A stretch of DNA of 64,000 bases from contig NC_061510.1 of assembly GCF_022539505.1 (NCBI RefSeq), positions 269,523,687 through 269,587,686 on the forward strand, given 5' to 3'. Of the stretch, positions 1-9,920 are shown piece by piece. Source of the stretch: Lolium rigidum. Its lineage: Eukaryota; Streptophyta; Magnoliopsida; Poales; Poaceae. Position numbers and translations under genes: made by a program. The notes beneath the pieces are model-generated. The model had not been told where the DNA came from and did no database searches. It was given only the letters and a program-made list of their open reading frames with translations. Numbering within the stretch: the stretch's first letter is position 1; each line of letters begins with the position of its first letter.

Positions 1-1125
1 GGGCAAGGGTTGAAACAATCCCGGAGCTTACTCTTCAATCGAGTAGCTCTTCTAACCCTCTCTTGGATGACGTAAGTTCTTAATGCGCTTGTCGCTGTTT
101 ATTTTTCCTCCATTTTGCTCCTGTGTGTCGTTATTTTTCCCCTACCGACATTTTCTTTCCTTGTCTTTTCCTTGATAGCCTATGATCAAAGAGCTTCTTC
201 GCATCGGTGCCCAATTCGTTGGGTACCGTGATTACGCCAGTAAAACTGAAGGTAGTGCCTGGCTACTTCTTTTTGCTTCTGCTTCCTTTCTGCTTTATTG
301 TCGACGTTTGTAGCTAACCTTGTCTTCCTTTTACAGAAAAACTGGCAGAAGCCAATGAACGTGCTGACACGCTTGCTCAAAAATTAGAGCAATGTGAAGA
401 GGCTCGTAAAAAGGCTGAGTCAGATGCTGTTCAAGCTAGGCGAGAAGCTGACAAAGCTAAGGCTGATGCTACTGGTGTCGAAGATCTTCGGAAACGTCTG
501 CCCGATGCCGAGACTTCGCTAAGCGATCACATAGCTGCACAAATCGCTCGTGAAGAAGCGATTACGAAACGTATAAGGACGCAAAATCGTCGCTTTGTCA
601 GTAAGTATCTGAACCACTTCATATCCTTTGAATTTTTCCTATCTGCACTCTTTTGCTGATCGGGTATTTATATTGACAGATAAAACCTCTCAAGAATTTG
701 AACTTGAGGATCCCGACAATGATCCTCTTCTTGACGCCGTTTCGTTCCTTGAATTTCATGGGACGGAGGCGCGTGAAGGCATTGATGAAGTTAGGACAGG
801 GTTGTCGAAGCTTTTCCCCTACTTCTTCCCGAAGAAAGAGGAACCCGCAACCTTCCTTGGTCTTGCCAAGTGCTTTAATCCTCCCGAAGATCTTGGGCTG
901 AAGATGCGCCATGAGAACATGAAGGTTGCCGTAGAAAGCACCGTCGCCCTAGTTGCTGACAGTCAACAAACTATTGACTGGGCCAAAGTTGGCGCCACGG
1001 AGCAGATAGAGCAATCGAAGTGGAGGTCGCTGATTAAGGCAGCTAAGCCCAACACGAAGAAAATCTTGGCATATCTCGGGATCAAGCCAGCTTCGACTCC
1101 TAGGTCATCGAGGCCGGAGGTCTAG
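1..1125 (+). CDS. Spliced accessory gene A, antisense to the Tat pol (3' part)
   Basis: This is the end of a plus-strand gene lying downstream of, and opposite to, the element's pol. Four exons can be joined without losing frame: before 1 to 71, 179-251, 337-600 and 680-1125 (stop TAG). All three introns (107, 85 and 79 nt) start GT and end AG, and the phases match across each junction. The exon 3 product is rich in Glu, Lys, Ala and Arg in a heptad-like coiled-coil pattern. Exon 4 encodes a helical domain containing the segment FPYFFPKKEEPATFLGLA and a short basic tail. Tat elements are known to carry such antisense genes, some with a 'putative gypsy type transposon' N-terminal domain. That part would lie left of the window, so the assignment is inferred. 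The function is unknown; nuclear, DNA-associated roles have been suggested for relatives, but nothing here proves it. Confidence 0.75.
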
Positions 1126-1309
1126 TTTCATATTCTTTTGCTTTGTTTTTAGTTTGCCTCCTCCTTTTAGTATTGTCGCCATAGTGCTCCTGGCGATGAT
1201 TAGATCTTCTAGATATCCTTCTTCTGTAATAGACATGTATATATTATGAGAATGAATGGAAGTCTATCTTTGTCTCAATGATTGATGTCGACGTTTTTCT
1301 ATTTTTCAG

Positions 1310-2264
1310 TTGATTTTTGACAACTATACGCCAGTTCCTGGTCCTTCCGAAGTTTTTCCTTCGTCGTTGCCGAAGAAATCCTCTGTCCCTGTTAATCTTG
1401 TTGATGATTCTGCGAGTAAGGATCTGACAGAAGAATTGAAAGAACTTCGAGTACAACTCCAGTCCGTGAAGAAGCAATCGCTTATGCTTATGGAGCAATC
1501 TCGAGAATCTTCTGAAAGGGAGAAAATTGCACTCCAACAAGCTCGAGATGCCATGACTGAGAAGGACACCGCTGTTGCTGAAGTTGCCGCAGCCATCTCC
1601 CGCGAAAATGCTATGCTTCAACTGCTGACAGATGCTAGCTTGGATATGGCAGGTATGCTTCATTGTCGTGCTTTTCTTTTCCCTTTTGCTTGTCTTCTCA
1701 TTGCGCACTGGTTCTTGAAGAAAAAATAGGTTTTTTTTTGGATGCTACTACTGAGGATGAACGTGTCGAAGCTCGGTCCAATGTACTTCTTTGTCTTGCC
1801 AAAGAGCATGGAGTAATATTTTGGGGCACGCCTGAACGAGCTCGCCAAATTGTCAGATTTCAAGATCGCGCGCTTCAGGTTCGCGAGTATCTTGACTTCT
1901 GTACCAAGACCCTGTCTATGGTTTATAACTCTATGTTTCCTCGGAACATTCAACCAAAAACTCTTCCCGAGTTAATGGAGAAGTTTAAGGATGCCCACAG
2001 GATCCATAACTTTGTCAGAGCTCAACCGGTAGCCGGCGCCGGTTTGCCCTTATCATGCTTCAGATCTGCCACTCAAAGCTTGATCTGACCCAAGTTGTCG
2101 CGAAAGTTCACGAGAAGGTACGGCGCCGAAGAGTTGGTGTCGATCGTATTAACACGAAGGTTACACCTATAGCCGAAGAAATGATTGAAGATCTTCTTCG
2201 GATGGATGCCGACTTTTTTGCAGATGGTCATTATGCTGATTTTCTTGGCGCTGCTCCTGAATAA
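1310..2264 (+). pseudogene. Second antisense accessory gene B, frameshifted
   Basis: A second plus-strand coding unit follows gene A and has the same architecture: a charged coiled coil followed by a helical C-terminal domain. The first visible exon runs from 1310, after a pyrimidine-rich tract ending TTTTTCAG, to 1652. A GT-AG intron (1653-1729) then joins in phase to 1730-2264. The C-terminal part includes the segments EHGVIFWGTPERARQIVRF and IAEEMIEDLLRMDADFF. The frame breaks near 2045-2055, where a single-base deletion separates the two parts of the last exon. The stop codon overlaps an AATAAA signal (2262-2267), suggesting a genuine 3' end. No 5' exon with a clear ATG is visible between 1126 and 1309. 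B may therefore be an alternatively spliced continuation of A or a duplicated gene that lost its first exons. Confidence 0.6.
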
Positions 2265-2793
2265 AACAGAATTACCCTTGATGATATATTGAATCAAGAC
2301 TAATTATTTTCCTTTGGTGGATAATTCTTCATTGTAAATCATGATTGTGATTATATTGTGAAGCAAACATCATATTTCTATATTTGTCTTGCCCCCGAGT
2401 GTTTTCGGTGGCTATTCGCTGTATTTGTAAAGTGCGAGATTTTAAACCAAGGCATTTATTCAATATGTAGTTTTGGCTAATATCAGCCCCCGAGCTACTT
2501 TGTTGAGTACTATTTTGTATTTTTATTGACTCACGAGGTATTTTAATACCAAGGCAAGGCTTTTCTTTTTTCGAGGAACTATATTGGAATTCGTCGGGTC
2601 GGGGACTTTGAGCATGTCGATGAAGAAAAGTTATATTGACACTATCTTTATTATATTGCAGCACCGCGAGCCCGCCTCATTAAAAACCTTCTCCGGCCCC
2701 ACTCGGTGCCCCGAAAAAGGAAAAGAGTGCGTCTGAAAACTCGCGGGCGTTTCAGTACATTGTATGTTTACAAAGGAGGCTATATTTCGCTGT
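2265..2793. other. Non-coding spacer between antisense genes and integrase
   Basis: This stretch of roughly 530 bp separates the convergent 3' ends of accessory gene B (plus) and integrase (minus). I see no open frame of note. It should hold the transcription termination signals of both units; the AATAAA at 2262 serves gene B. Confidence 0.6.
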
Positions 2794-4047
2794 CTAGGCG
2801 TAAAAACGCCTGAGCTGGGCCACGTTCCAAGGATTTGGCTCAACGTTCCCCGTCTTCTTGTCCTTGATTCTGTATGCTCCTCCTTCGATGACTTCTGTGA
2901 CGATGTAGGGTCCAAGCCATGGTGACTCGAGTTTTTCATGACTTTTTTGATTGAGTCGCAAAACTAAATCACCAACTTGAAAAGATCTTGGGCGCAATCG
3001 TCGACTGTGGTAATTCTTCAGGTCCTGTTGATATTTGGCGACTCGTGACAGGACTTCATCTCGAGCTTCGTCAAGCGCATCGACGTCATCCTCCAAAGCT
3101 TTTCTCGAGGTTTCTTCATCATATTCTGTGACTCTTGGGGAATCGTGCTCTATTTCTATCGGCAGGACTGCTTCGGCGCCATGGACCAGAAAAAACGGCG
3201 TTTCCTGTGTCGCCGTATTTGGTGTTGTCCGGATACTCCATAACACACTTGGCAGCTCCTCTGGCCAAGTATGCCGAGCTTTTTCCAGTGGACCTAGCAG
3301 GCGTTTCTTGATACCATTGCAGATGATGCCATTGGCTTTTTCGACTTGTCCATTGGTCTGTGGATGTGCGACAGACGCAAAACTCAACTTAATGCCCACT
3401 TCTGCGCAGTATGCTTTGAACTCCTTGGAAGTAAAGTTGCTGCCGTTGTCTGTGACGATGCTATGAGGGACTCCAAATCTGAAAACGATGCTTTTCACGA
3501 ACTTAATCGCTGACGCACCGTCCGGTGAATTTATCGGCTTTGCTTCGATCCATTTTGTAAATTTGTCGACAGCGACAAGCATATACTCGTAACCTCCTGG
3601 CGAAGCTTTGTGTAGTTTTCCCACCATGTCGAGTCCCCATTGAGCAAAGGGCCAAGATAGTGGGATTGGCATAAGTTCTGCTGCGGGAGAGTGAGGTTTG
3701 GCGGCAAATCTTTGGCACGCATCGCAGGTTCTCACTATTTCCTTCGCGTCCTCTATTGCCGTTAACCAGTAAAATCCTGCTCTGAAAACTTTAGCCGCGA
3801 TAGCTCGACTACTCGCCTGGTGACCGCATATTCCTTCATGCACATCTTTCAGGATGATTCTTCCTTCTTCGGGTGTAACACATCGCTGTAGTACGCCCGA
3901 AATACTTCGTTTGTACAACTCCCCTTTTACCACAGTGAAAGATTTTGATCTCCTGATTATTCGCCTTGCTTCAACTGGATCGTCGGGTATCGTTTTCCTT
4001 AGAATGTATGATATGTAAGCCTGCATCCATGGGATTTGCACCATCAT
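2794..4047 (-). pseudogene. Integrase region of Tat element 1
   Basis: A 417-residue open stretch encodes an almost complete integrase. The zinc-binding HHCC module is H70, H76, C108 and C111. The catalytic D,D-35-E triad is D140 (GLDMVG), D200 (VTDNGSNF) and E236 (NGQVEKANG), with the expected 35-residue spacing between the last two. The C-terminal part contains the GPY-like segment PWLGPYIVTEV, and no chromodomain follows, as expected for Tat and unlike the Tekay element elsewhere in the window. The frame continues upstream through a Lys- and Glu-rich linker into the RNase H part. It is cut off by the TAA at 4141, so the protein would not be released from an intact polyprotein. The 2794 stop is the natural pol terminus. 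Confidence 0.93.
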
Positions 4048-4140
4048 GACTAGCTCCTGCTCCTCTTCTTCTTCTACCGTGTCGTTAGTGGTACTCGAGG
4101 ATTTCGCTTTCTTCTCCTTCTTTGTTTTTGCTGGCTTTGT

Positions 4141-5157
4141 TTATCTCTCACTTATCTCTTCCCAAAACACGCCTGGAGGGATTGCGAGACACTGCGACCC
4201 GATGTTCGCAAGAACATCGGCTTCATCATTACTCATCCTGCTGATGTGGTTTACCTCGCAACCGTCAAATAATTTCTCCAGCTCATTATACACCTCTTTG
4301 TATGCTATCATACTTTCGTTGACTGCATCACATTGGTTCATAACTTGCTGTGCCACCAATTGTGAATCGCCGAAAATTTTCAATCGGGTTGCACCACAAG
4401 CTTTCGCCATCTTCATCCCGTGTATAAGAGCTTCATATTCTGCTTCATTGTTAGATGCGTTTGGGAACATCATCCGCAGAACATATTTCAACTTATCGCC
4501 TTCAGGTGATACCAATATCACGCCTGCTCCAGCACCTTCCAGCCTTTTGGACCCGTCGAAGTTCATGGTCCAAGTTCTCGATAAATCTGGAGGCCCCGTG
4601 TTTTGTAGTTCCATCCGTTCTGCAATGAAATCTGGTAAAACCTGCGATTTTATTGCTTTTTTTTCGTACGTGATGTCCCGAGGGGAAAGTTCTATTCCCC
4701 AAAGGGAGACACGACCCGTAGCTTCCGGGTTGTTCAGTATATTTGACAAGGGAGCCTCATTGACCACTATTATAGGGTGCGCCGAAAAATAGTGTCGCAA
4801 TTTTCTTCGTTGTCGTGAATACTCCATATGCCGAGTTTCGATATTGTGGGTACCGCTGTTTTGAAGGCGACAGTACTTGCCGATGAAATATACTGGCCTC
4901 TGAACTCCATGAAGCTTGCCTTCTTCTTCTCTCTCGACTACTAGGGCCGTGCTGACCACCTGAGGTGTGGCTGCAATGTACAAGAGGAGAGGTTCTTTCT
5001 CTTTAGGCGCCACCAGGATTGGTGGTGTCGAAATTGCCCGCTTGAGATTCTCGAAGGCCCTATCTGCTTCTTCGTTCCACTGAAATTTTTCGCCCTGTTT
5101 GATCAATGCGTAGAACGGCAATGCCTTCTCTCCTAGCCTGGCGACGAATCTGCTCAA
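4141..5157 (-). pseudogene. RT connection, RNase H and second (archaeal-type) RNase H of Tat element 1
   Basis: A 338-residue frame. Residues 1-190 hold the RT tail and the usual gypsy RNase H, poorly preserved around residues 100-120, where the sequence looks locally out of frame. Residues 196-322 form a second RNase H with acidic residues at D201 (MNFDGS), E240 (NNEAEYEAL), D264 (IFGDSQ) and D314 (NDEAD). A second RNase H of this archaeal/plant type is an established feature of Tat elements. The frame ends at a TAA (4141-4143). It then continues in the same frame through a Lys/Glu-rich linker into integrase, so this stop is a point mutation rather than a natural end. Upstream it is separated from RT only by the TAG at 5179. 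Confidence 0.9.
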
Positions 5158-5178
5158 AGCTGCGACTCGCCCCGTTAA

Positions 5179-5757
5179 CTATTGTATTTCTTTTAACTTT
5201 GTTGGTTTTCTCATAGTAACGATGGCCTGGATTTTTTCGGGGTTGGCTTCAATCCCCCTTGCTGATACCAAGAACCCGAGAAGTTCTCCTGCAGGAACTC
5301 CGAACGAGCACTTTGTCGGGTTCAGCTTGAGGCAGAATTTATCGAGGTTGTCGAAGGTTTCCTTCAAATCGTCGATCAAAGTCGACCCCTTCTTTGATGT
5401 TATTACGACATCGTCGATGTAGACTTGTACATTTTTTCCAATCTGTGTTGCTAAGCACTTCTGCATCATCCGTTGATATGTTGCTCCCGCGTTTTTCAAA
5501 CCAAAGGGCATTGTTTTGTAGCAAAACACGCCATAAGGTGTGATGAACGCTGTTTTGGCTTCGTCTTCTTCTTTTAATCTGATCTGGTTATAACCAGAAT
5601 ATGCGTCCAAAAAGGAAAGACGTTCGCATCCTGCCGTGGAGTCGATGATTTGATCGATCCTTGGGAGGGGAAAGTGATCCTTGGGACAATGTTTATTGAG
5701 ACACGTGAAGTCGACGCACATACGAAGGACTATTGTGTGTTTTTTCGGCACCATCAC
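5179..5757 (-). pseudogene. Reverse transcriptase core of Tat element 1
   Basis: A 192-residue frame covers the palm and fingers of a gypsy reverse transcriptase. Visible motifs are the substrate-binding segment MCVDFTCLNKHCPKD, the LDAYSGYNQI motif, MPFGLKNAGATYQR, and the catalytic YIDD at residues 113-116, followed by the FLGFL-type region. The frame stops at TAG (5179-5181) directly after KLKEIQ. The sequence continues in frame as LTGRVAALSRF, so a CAG codon has become TAG. The 5' end of the RT domain is not a natural start but the first usable codon after a scrambled region. Confidence 0.92.
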
Positions 5758-6010
5758 TGGGTTAGCTACCCATGTGGCTTCGGTAGATATTTCTCTGATG
5801 AAACCAGCATCTTTGAGTCGATCTATTTCGATAACATGGCTTTGCGGCTAGGCTCCGAAAAACGCCGCAAAGGTTGCTTTACTCGGTCTTGCGAGAGGAT
5901 CCAAATTGAGGTGGTGCTCGGCAAGTTCCCCGGGTACTCCTGGCATGTCGGCTGGACACCATGCGAAGATTTTCCAGGTGCTCACGGAGGAACTCGACGA
6001 GCGCGCTTTC
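5758..6010 (-). pseudogene. Scrambled protease-RT linker of Tat element 1
   Basis: Between the gag-protease frame and the RT frame the coding sequence is recognisable but broken. After the TAG at 6011, the protein frame continues as ESALVEFLREHLEN. It then shifts frame near 5976 into FAWCPADMPGVPGELAEHH, and shifts again near 5845 before IDRLKDAGFI-type sequence reaches RT. These match the usual pol leader that precedes RT in gypsy elements. At least two single-base indels and one nonsense change lie within about 250 bp, so decay is more severe here than in neighbouring domains. Confidence 0.75.
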
Positions 6011-7570
6011 CTATGCGACATCCATGTTTGCGGCAATGGATGTTGTTTTCTTTGGATCTGTCGGGTGGATCTGTACCGCTTTTGAATCCTTTGTTGTATT
6101 GAAGGTTGGCTCCTTGGAAGACCTCCCTACCTCTGGCAGCATATCATAATCAGTGAACCTTGGTGCCGCATATTCTGCTTGCATCCCGAAAGTTTCTGAT
6201 AGTCGATGAAAATCCTTGTCGCATTTATCAGATAACGCGAAACTTCCTTTGATTGTGATAGGTCCCTTAGGTCCAGGCAACCTCCACAACAGATATGTAT
6301 AATGCGGTACTGCCATGAACCTGGCATATGCTGGTCGTCCCAATAAAGCATGATATTGCGATGGGAAATCCACAACTTCGAACTCCAAATTCTCTATCCT
6401 GTAGTTTTCTCGGGTTCCAAACTGAACGTCGAGGTTGATCTTGCCCAACGGATAACTTGGCTTCTCTGGTGTAATCCCATGGAAACGTGTGTCAGTTGGT
6501 TTCAAGTTTGCCAGGGATATGTCCATCTTCCTCAATGTATCTGCATACATGAGGTTTAAGCTGCTGCCGCCATCTATGAAAACTCTCGACACGTCAAAAC
6601 CAGCGATTACTGCGGGTAAGATGAGTGCTGATTGTCCTGGTCGAGGAACTTGCTGCGGATGGTCTGCGATTGTGAAGCCAATGTCTTGCCCCGACCAATT
6701 TAAGTACTCGACTGTTGGTGGAGGCATCTTCTCTGCCATGAACACTTGTCGCGAGATTACCTTCTGCGCCCTGTTGGATGGCCTAGCTTTCTGAATCATC
6801 GAGACCGCACCGTTAGAATTAGGATCAAGATGTGGAGGTGGGTGTGGTGCTGCCGCTATTCTGAGCTGGTGTCGATTTTCGTCGGTAATTGCGGGAGGAG
6901 GTGGAAGGTGGATCTCGCTCCTTGGCTCCCGAGGGTTTCTGTTATTTGCCTGGGCATTTGCAATTCCTGCGGCTCGCAGCATTGCCTGAAAATTACGGCA
7001 GTCTTTCTGGAGATGTCCTGACTGCCTCTTTCCATTATTGTCGAGGTAAAAGTGCATTTGACACGGACCGTTCATCATCTCCTCGGGAGACACGTAAGGT
7101 CTTGGAATCCTTGGTCCACTATTTTGCCTGTTGCCACGAAAATCAGCTCTATTGTCGCCTTGTTGCTCATTACTCCTTTGATAGTCATCTCGACTATTTC
7201 CTCCAGGATTTCCCCGAAATCCGGCCGATATGTGGCCAGGAGCATCGTTGTTGTAGAACTGACGAGAAAATCGTCTTCTATTTTGATAATTTCGACCACG
7301 ATCCTTTTGTGGCGACCTGTGTCGCTTGTTGTATATTGCGTCTTCTCCATCTGCCCACTTATTGGCTATCTCCATGAGTGCTGATATGGTCTTAGGGTTA
7401 GTTCTCCCTAAGTCCTCGACGAAGTCGCCTCGCCGAATTCCTGCTACGAACGCATCTATTGCTCTCTCGTCAGATATATCTTCTGCCGAGTTTTTTATAA
7501 TATTCCACCGCTGTATATATTTTCTCATCGACTCGTCATGTTTTTGTCGACACGCTCTCAACTCTTCCAA
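6011..7570 (-). pseudogene. Gag C-terminal half and aspartic protease of Tat element 1
   Basis: A 519-residue frame. Residues 1-90 continue the gag capsid-type helical domain. Residues 91-160 are Arg-, Asn- and Gly-rich and basic, as expected for nucleocapsid. A knuckle-like Cys/His cluster follows around 170-191 (C170, H173, H186, C191). Residues 325-440 hold the aspartic protease, with FIDGGSS at 331-337 as the catalytic motif and ALLGRPAYARF further on. The displayed Met is not the true start: the frame continues upstream across the TGA at 7595-7597 into the N-terminal gag. It ends at TAG (6011), just before pol. Gag packages the RNA, and the protease cleaves the polyprotein in the cytoplasmic particle. 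Confidence 0.9.
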
Positions 7571-7594
7571 TGACGCAGGTTTCTTGCAGGTGGA

Positions 7595-8701
7595 TCAGAA
7601 ATTTTTCACGAAGATGTCCTCAAAGTTATCCCAGCTGTCGATGGAACTTGGGGGGAATTTCTTTATCCAAGATCTCGCGGCACCGCTCAAGTGAACTTGG
7701 ATACTTTGCATAGCTGTTGCTCTGGTTCCTCCTACCAGCTTCACCATCTCGAGATAATCCACGAGCCAATCCTCGGGATCTTGCAGGCCGTCGAATTTCT
7801 TGAAATTTTCGGGTAGCTTGAACCCTTTTGGGACCCGAGTCTTTCGAACTCTTCTCGTGAAACACGGGAGCCCACACATATCTTCGTCGGCAACTTCTGG
7901 TGAATGCTGACGCTCTCTTCTTTCTTGTCGCGCTCTGTCTACCCTTACTTGGACTGCTGTGTCTCTTGCTCCACTTGTTCTTGGAGGATCTTGAACTGCT
8001 GCGGTTGGTCGTGGACTATTTTGCCTAGGGTTTTCTTCGGGAGGCGTTGTTGCAAACGCTGTTCCCATAACTCCTACTCCAGCCATCGCCATATTGAACA
8101 ATGGTTCTCTCGGGTCCCCAGGAGGTGGTCTGGACGCCAAGATGTAAGCCTGTGTTGCCATGTAACCTGCTTCTGGTGTTTTTGGGATGATATTTCCCCT
8201 TTCATCGATCGTCATGAAGGACATGTCGAGATTTTGAATTAGGTTTCCCCTCTCTCCTACGGGTATATTTTGCAGCCGAGATCTCGATCTTCTTCGGGCC
8301 TCTCTGTGGCTACCCGCTGAAGTTTCTGACTGTCGACTGAGCCCTGCTCGACGCCTGCTGGACGCGGAAGCCGCCTCTTTTCTCCTATTCAAGGATGCTA
8401 TCTGTTTTTCTAGCTCTCGACTTACTCGAGCGAGTCTATATTGATATGCTTGGAGCTCTTGTGCAGTAGCAGTGGTGGTCATTGGTTCTGAACCATCCAT
8501 GGCTCTTGCAGCCCTGTCCCATGCTGCTTGCGGGAGTTGTACTCTTTCTCGAGGCGAGGACCCGACGTATTTAGTGCCTAGGGCTCTCCTGAGATCAGCG
8601 GGATCGACGTATGGATTTCCCAAAGCGTCGAAAGCCTCTGATGTTTCCGGCTCGATCGGCCTGCCTCTTCGATCGCATAGATCCGATGATATTTTGAGCA
8701 T
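7595..8701 (-). pseudogene. Gag central part of Tat element 1
   Basis: This holds gag residues from the variable region to the capsid-like core, including FDGLQDPEDWLVDYLEMV and the typical AARSWI segment. It ends with the frame ...FVKNF followed by TGA at 7595. The same position in the related copy at 13391-13393 is CGA (Arg), so this stop is a C-to-T change in a CG dinucleotide. The upstream boundary at about 8700 is a frameshift product. The related copy reads straight through from the N-terminal part, whereas here one extra T near 8787 breaks the frame. Confidence 0.9.
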
Positions 8702-8707
8702 TGATTT

Positions 8708-9169
8708 TTATCGGGATTGGTGACACCATCGTATAGATTGGTGAAGACCTTTCCAATGGCAACAGATTTGTCGATGAAGTTGAAGTCTGTCGACGCTATC
8801 GGAATCGCTGCTTATAAAGGAGTCCGCAGACGACTCGAAGGATGTGTCGCTGAAGATCTTGACGAGCTTTCCCTTCGCCTTGGTGTCGATGAAGCGTGGC
8901 GAAGAAAACTCCTCGTCAGTCGACGAGAAGTCAGAATCAACCGCTGAAAATTCCGACGAGATCGGAACTTCGAGACGGTAAGATCCGTCCTTGTTGACGC
9001 CAAATCGGAATTCTCCGAACGTCATGATGATGGGCTCCTCCAGATAGGCACATGCATCTATACGGGAGGGCGGGTGAGGAATAAAATTGACTAGATCAGT
9101 TTTTCCCTTGTTACCTCGATCCATCGCATTGCTTGCTACCGACGAAGTCGACGATCTTGAACGTGCCAT
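8708..9169 (-). pseudogene. Gag N-terminus of Tat element 1
   Basis: The likely true start is the ATG at 9169 (MARSRSSTSSVASNAMDRG). The open frame itself extends 15 codons further upstream into the primer binding site, but only through a TTG. The product is Ser- and Asp-rich with runs of acidic residues (SSDSDSVD). It matches the copy at 14966 closely until about 8787, where GAAGTCTGTCGACG here contrasts with GAAGCTGTCGACG there. The extra base changes the reading frame, so the last 30 residues of the visible frame are not gag. Confidence 0.85.
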
Positions 9170-9197
9170 CGAGATCAGCTCCTTGCAACCTCTAATT

Positions 9198-9213
9198 CCC
9201 ACAGACGGCGCCA
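9198..9213 (-). other. Primer binding site of Tat element 1
   Basis: The minus strand reads TGGCGCCGTCTGTGGG two bases inside the LTR end. This is the tRNA-type primer site used by Tat-lineage elements and differs from the TGGCGCCGTTGCCGGGG site of the Athila-type elements in this window. Confidence 0.85.
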
Positions 9214-9215
9214 AT

Positions 9216-9601
9216 TGACAAAGGATTAACTTGTCAATGCCTACAGATTGTAGACTAGGGTTTTGTTAGAAGTAGAGGGCAAGTAGATCTCGAAGGTTTC
9301 AGCCGAAAAGTACTCGACGATTATGAAAACCAGGGTTATGTTGACAATAGATTCGATCCTTTCTTTGTCCCTCGACTCCCCCTTATATTGGAGGTGGAGC
9401 CGAGGGTTTCGTTTTGTACAAGTTACAGAGTCCGGGACGGTTTCTAACTCATACCGCCAGATTACAAATAACACTTCCTATTACAACTCTAACTTTCCTT
9501 AATATATCTTGGGCTTCCGAATCTTCTTATTCTTCGGGTAGTGGGCCTTCAGTAAACCCCGGGTACTATCTTCGGCAGGCCCATTTGGGATGCCTATGTC
9601 A
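9216..9601 (-). repeat. 5' LTR of Tat element 1
   Basis: A 386-bp LTR with TG...CA ends on the minus strand (TGACATAGGC at its start, TTTGTCA at its end). It is defined by its match to the LTR at 15013-15400 and by the adjoining primer site. The promoter region contains CCAATATAAG near 9375-9390, a slightly decayed form of the TATATAAG seen in the other copy. Confidence 0.9.
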
Positions 9602-9871
9602 GACGTCGTCTTCATCAACACCGAACGTGTGACCGAGTACGGAGGTGCTGCCCGATTGTGGCACCGTCAAGATCAAGATCTTCTACGCGCTTTTGCAAGC
9701 GGCAAGTGATCGTCTACATCCACCCCGAGATCTAATCTCGTTACGCTTTGCGAATCTTCAAGGGTTAGTCTCTTCATCTCCTCGTTGCTACCGTCTACTA
9801 GATTAGATCTTGGCTTGGTTTTCGTTCTTGCGGTAGGAAATTTTTTGTTTTCTATGCTACGAATCCCATCA
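9602..9871 (+). repeat. 3' end of a BARE/Angela/WIS-type copia LTR
   Basis: This sequence closely resembles, from memory, the end of BARE-1/Angela LTRs of Triticeae: a GATCTTCTACGCGCTTTTGC block, then GGTAGGAAATTTTTTG, then a terminal CTACGAATCCCATCA. It is not followed by the TGGTATCAGAGC primer site, so it is a 3' or solo LTR. Tat element 1 interrupts it on the left. Confidence 0.7.
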
Positions 9872-9920
9872 AAAACTGAGTACAACTAAGGATCCGAGGG
9901 CACGAAAATAGAAATCCCTA

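Larger units (their letters stand above)
1..9601 (-). mobile_element. Decayed Tat-lineage Ty3/gypsy retrotransposon (element 1), 3' end outside window
   Basis: The minus strand reads 5' LTR (9601-9216), primer binding site, gag, protease, reverse transcriptase, RNase H, a second archaeal-type RNase H and integrase. The last ends at 2794, followed by about 500 bp of non-coding DNA and accessory genes in the opposite orientation. The second RNase H and the antisense accessory genes are established hallmarks of the Tat lineage (Grande, RIRE2 and Retand are relatives). The 3' LTR and polypurine tract are not in the window. Coding capacity is lost through premature stops at 7595, 6011, 5179 and 4141 and frameshifts near 8787 and 5976. 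The element sits inside a BARE/Angela-like LTR tail. The right flank begins gacgt; the matching left target duplication cannot be seen. Confidence 0.93.

Noticed and set aside
4046..4792. 248-codon plus-strand ORF
   Set aside because: It is antisense to the well-defined second RNase H of the Tat element and has no family signature.
9169..9214. Gag start 15 codons upstream, in the primer site
   Set aside because: It begins with TTG and overlaps the primer binding site; the first ATG at 9169 is conserved in the second copy (14966).
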